Positions 13,515 to 13,707 of a stretch of 13,707 nucleotides of DNA are shown here, in pieces; the first letter of the stretch is position 1; every line of letters starts with the position of its first letter. The stretch comes from an uncultured Lachnospiraceae bacterium (GTDB lineage: Bacteria > Bacillota > Clostridia > Lachnospirales > Lachnospiraceae): contig CAJUMJ010000007.1 in NCBI GenBank assembly GCA_910587095.1, positions 1 to 13,707 on the forward strand, given 5' to 3'. A program made the translations under genes and the position numbers. The notes under the pieces are model-generated. The model was not told the origin of the DNA. It worked only from the letters and a program-made list of their open reading frames with translations, and did no database searches.

Positions 13515-13690
13515 TGTTAAAAGTCAGGCTTATGGGAACGAAGAACGATATTAAGTGGTTCGGGAAGATTTTACAGCGTAACCCGAAAATCGAGGTGACG
13601 GAGTTTTCCGATATGTTCCCAAACAAAGGGACAAAGAAATATTACAGGACTTATGTGGAAGTCAGGAAAAGCAACGTAAAAGAAAATTAG
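13514..13690 (+). CDS. Small DUF3970-like protein
   Basis: A 58-residue protein that falls below usual ORF cut-offs. It reads MLKVRLMGTKNDIKWFGK at the start, then NPKIEVTEFSDMFPNKGTKK and YYRTYVEVRK near the end, which fits the small DUF3970 family often found beside DUF6075 in integrative elements. Its function is unknown; alternating hydrophobic residues suggest a small alpha/beta fold. The ATG shares its A with the stop codon of the DUF6075 gene (TGATG at 13512-13516), which indicates translational coupling and supports the start. A TAG at 13688-13690 ends it. Confidence 0.7.
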   Translation: MLKVRLMGTKNDIKWFGKILQRNPKIEVTEFSDMFPNKGTKKYYRTYVEVRKSNVKEN

Positions 13691-13697
13691 TAGAAGC

Positions 13698-13704
13698 AAA
13701 GGAG
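13698..13704 (+). promoter_or_regulatory. Ribosome binding site of a gene beyond the window
   Basis: AAAGGAG lies eight bases after the stop of the DUF3970 gene and three bases before the window end. It shows that the small-gene operon continues to the right. Confidence 0.55.
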
Positions 13705-13707
13705 AAT

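Noticed and set aside
1..13707. CRISPR arrays, tRNA or rRNA genes
   Set aside because: No regularly spaced direct repeats and no tRNA-like or rRNA-like segments were seen by eye.

Overview
The window looks like a chromosomal segment of an anaerobic, spore-forming Firmicute, most likely a Lachnospiraceae member. The grounds are the fab gene set and its codon use, a DUF4317 protein, a sporulation gene (spmA), and a small-gene pair (DUF6075, DUF3970) typical of clostridial integrative elements. This placement rests on family recognition by eye, not on a database search.

Left part (1-5912, + strand): a type II fatty-acid synthesis operon, fabD - fabG - fabF - fabZ - a FabX/FabK-like flavoprotein - fabH. 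It starts just right of what looks like the edge of a mobile element (5' end of a leftward IS91-like transposase plus a GC-rich hairpin). A small terminator and a double palindrome closely resembling a FabT/FabR (MarR-type) operator stand before fabD. The oxidoreductase is not a plain FabK. It has the longer NPD/nitronate-monooxygenase architecture with a His in GGHLGF and a C-terminal cysteine cluster, as in the Fe-S enzyme FabX of Helicobacter. It could be the enoyl reductase, or a dehydrogenase/isomerase that makes unsaturated chains. No acpP, acc genes, regulator gene or standard FabI/FabK/FabL is in the window. Several spacers of the operon hold short hairpins with GAA triloops; the 130-base fabG-fabF spacer is the most structured.

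Middle part (6069-11436, - strand): a convergent four-gene module, response regulator - histidine kinase - ABC ATPase - FtsX-type permease. This is a sensing and transport (or cell-envelope stress) module of the kind linked to antimicrobial-peptide response. A strong rho-independent terminator separates it from fabH. Between kinase and ATPase lie a tandem TGTAAG site placed like an OmpR/PhoB-type operator 10 bases before a -10 box, and a 93-base imperfect palindrome. The regulator gene has its own extended -10 promoter, which diverges from the promoter of a short DUF4317 gene.

Right part (11653-13707, + strand): the DUF4317 gene, then spmA, which breaks off after 112 codons where the sequence becomes AT-rich. 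From there on it appears to be the end of an integrative element: 337 bases with no gene but with several inverted repeats and three copies of a TTTAGTCCTA-like motif, then a DUF6075 gene, a DUF3970 gene too short for most ORF callers, and a ribosome binding site for a further gene outside the window.
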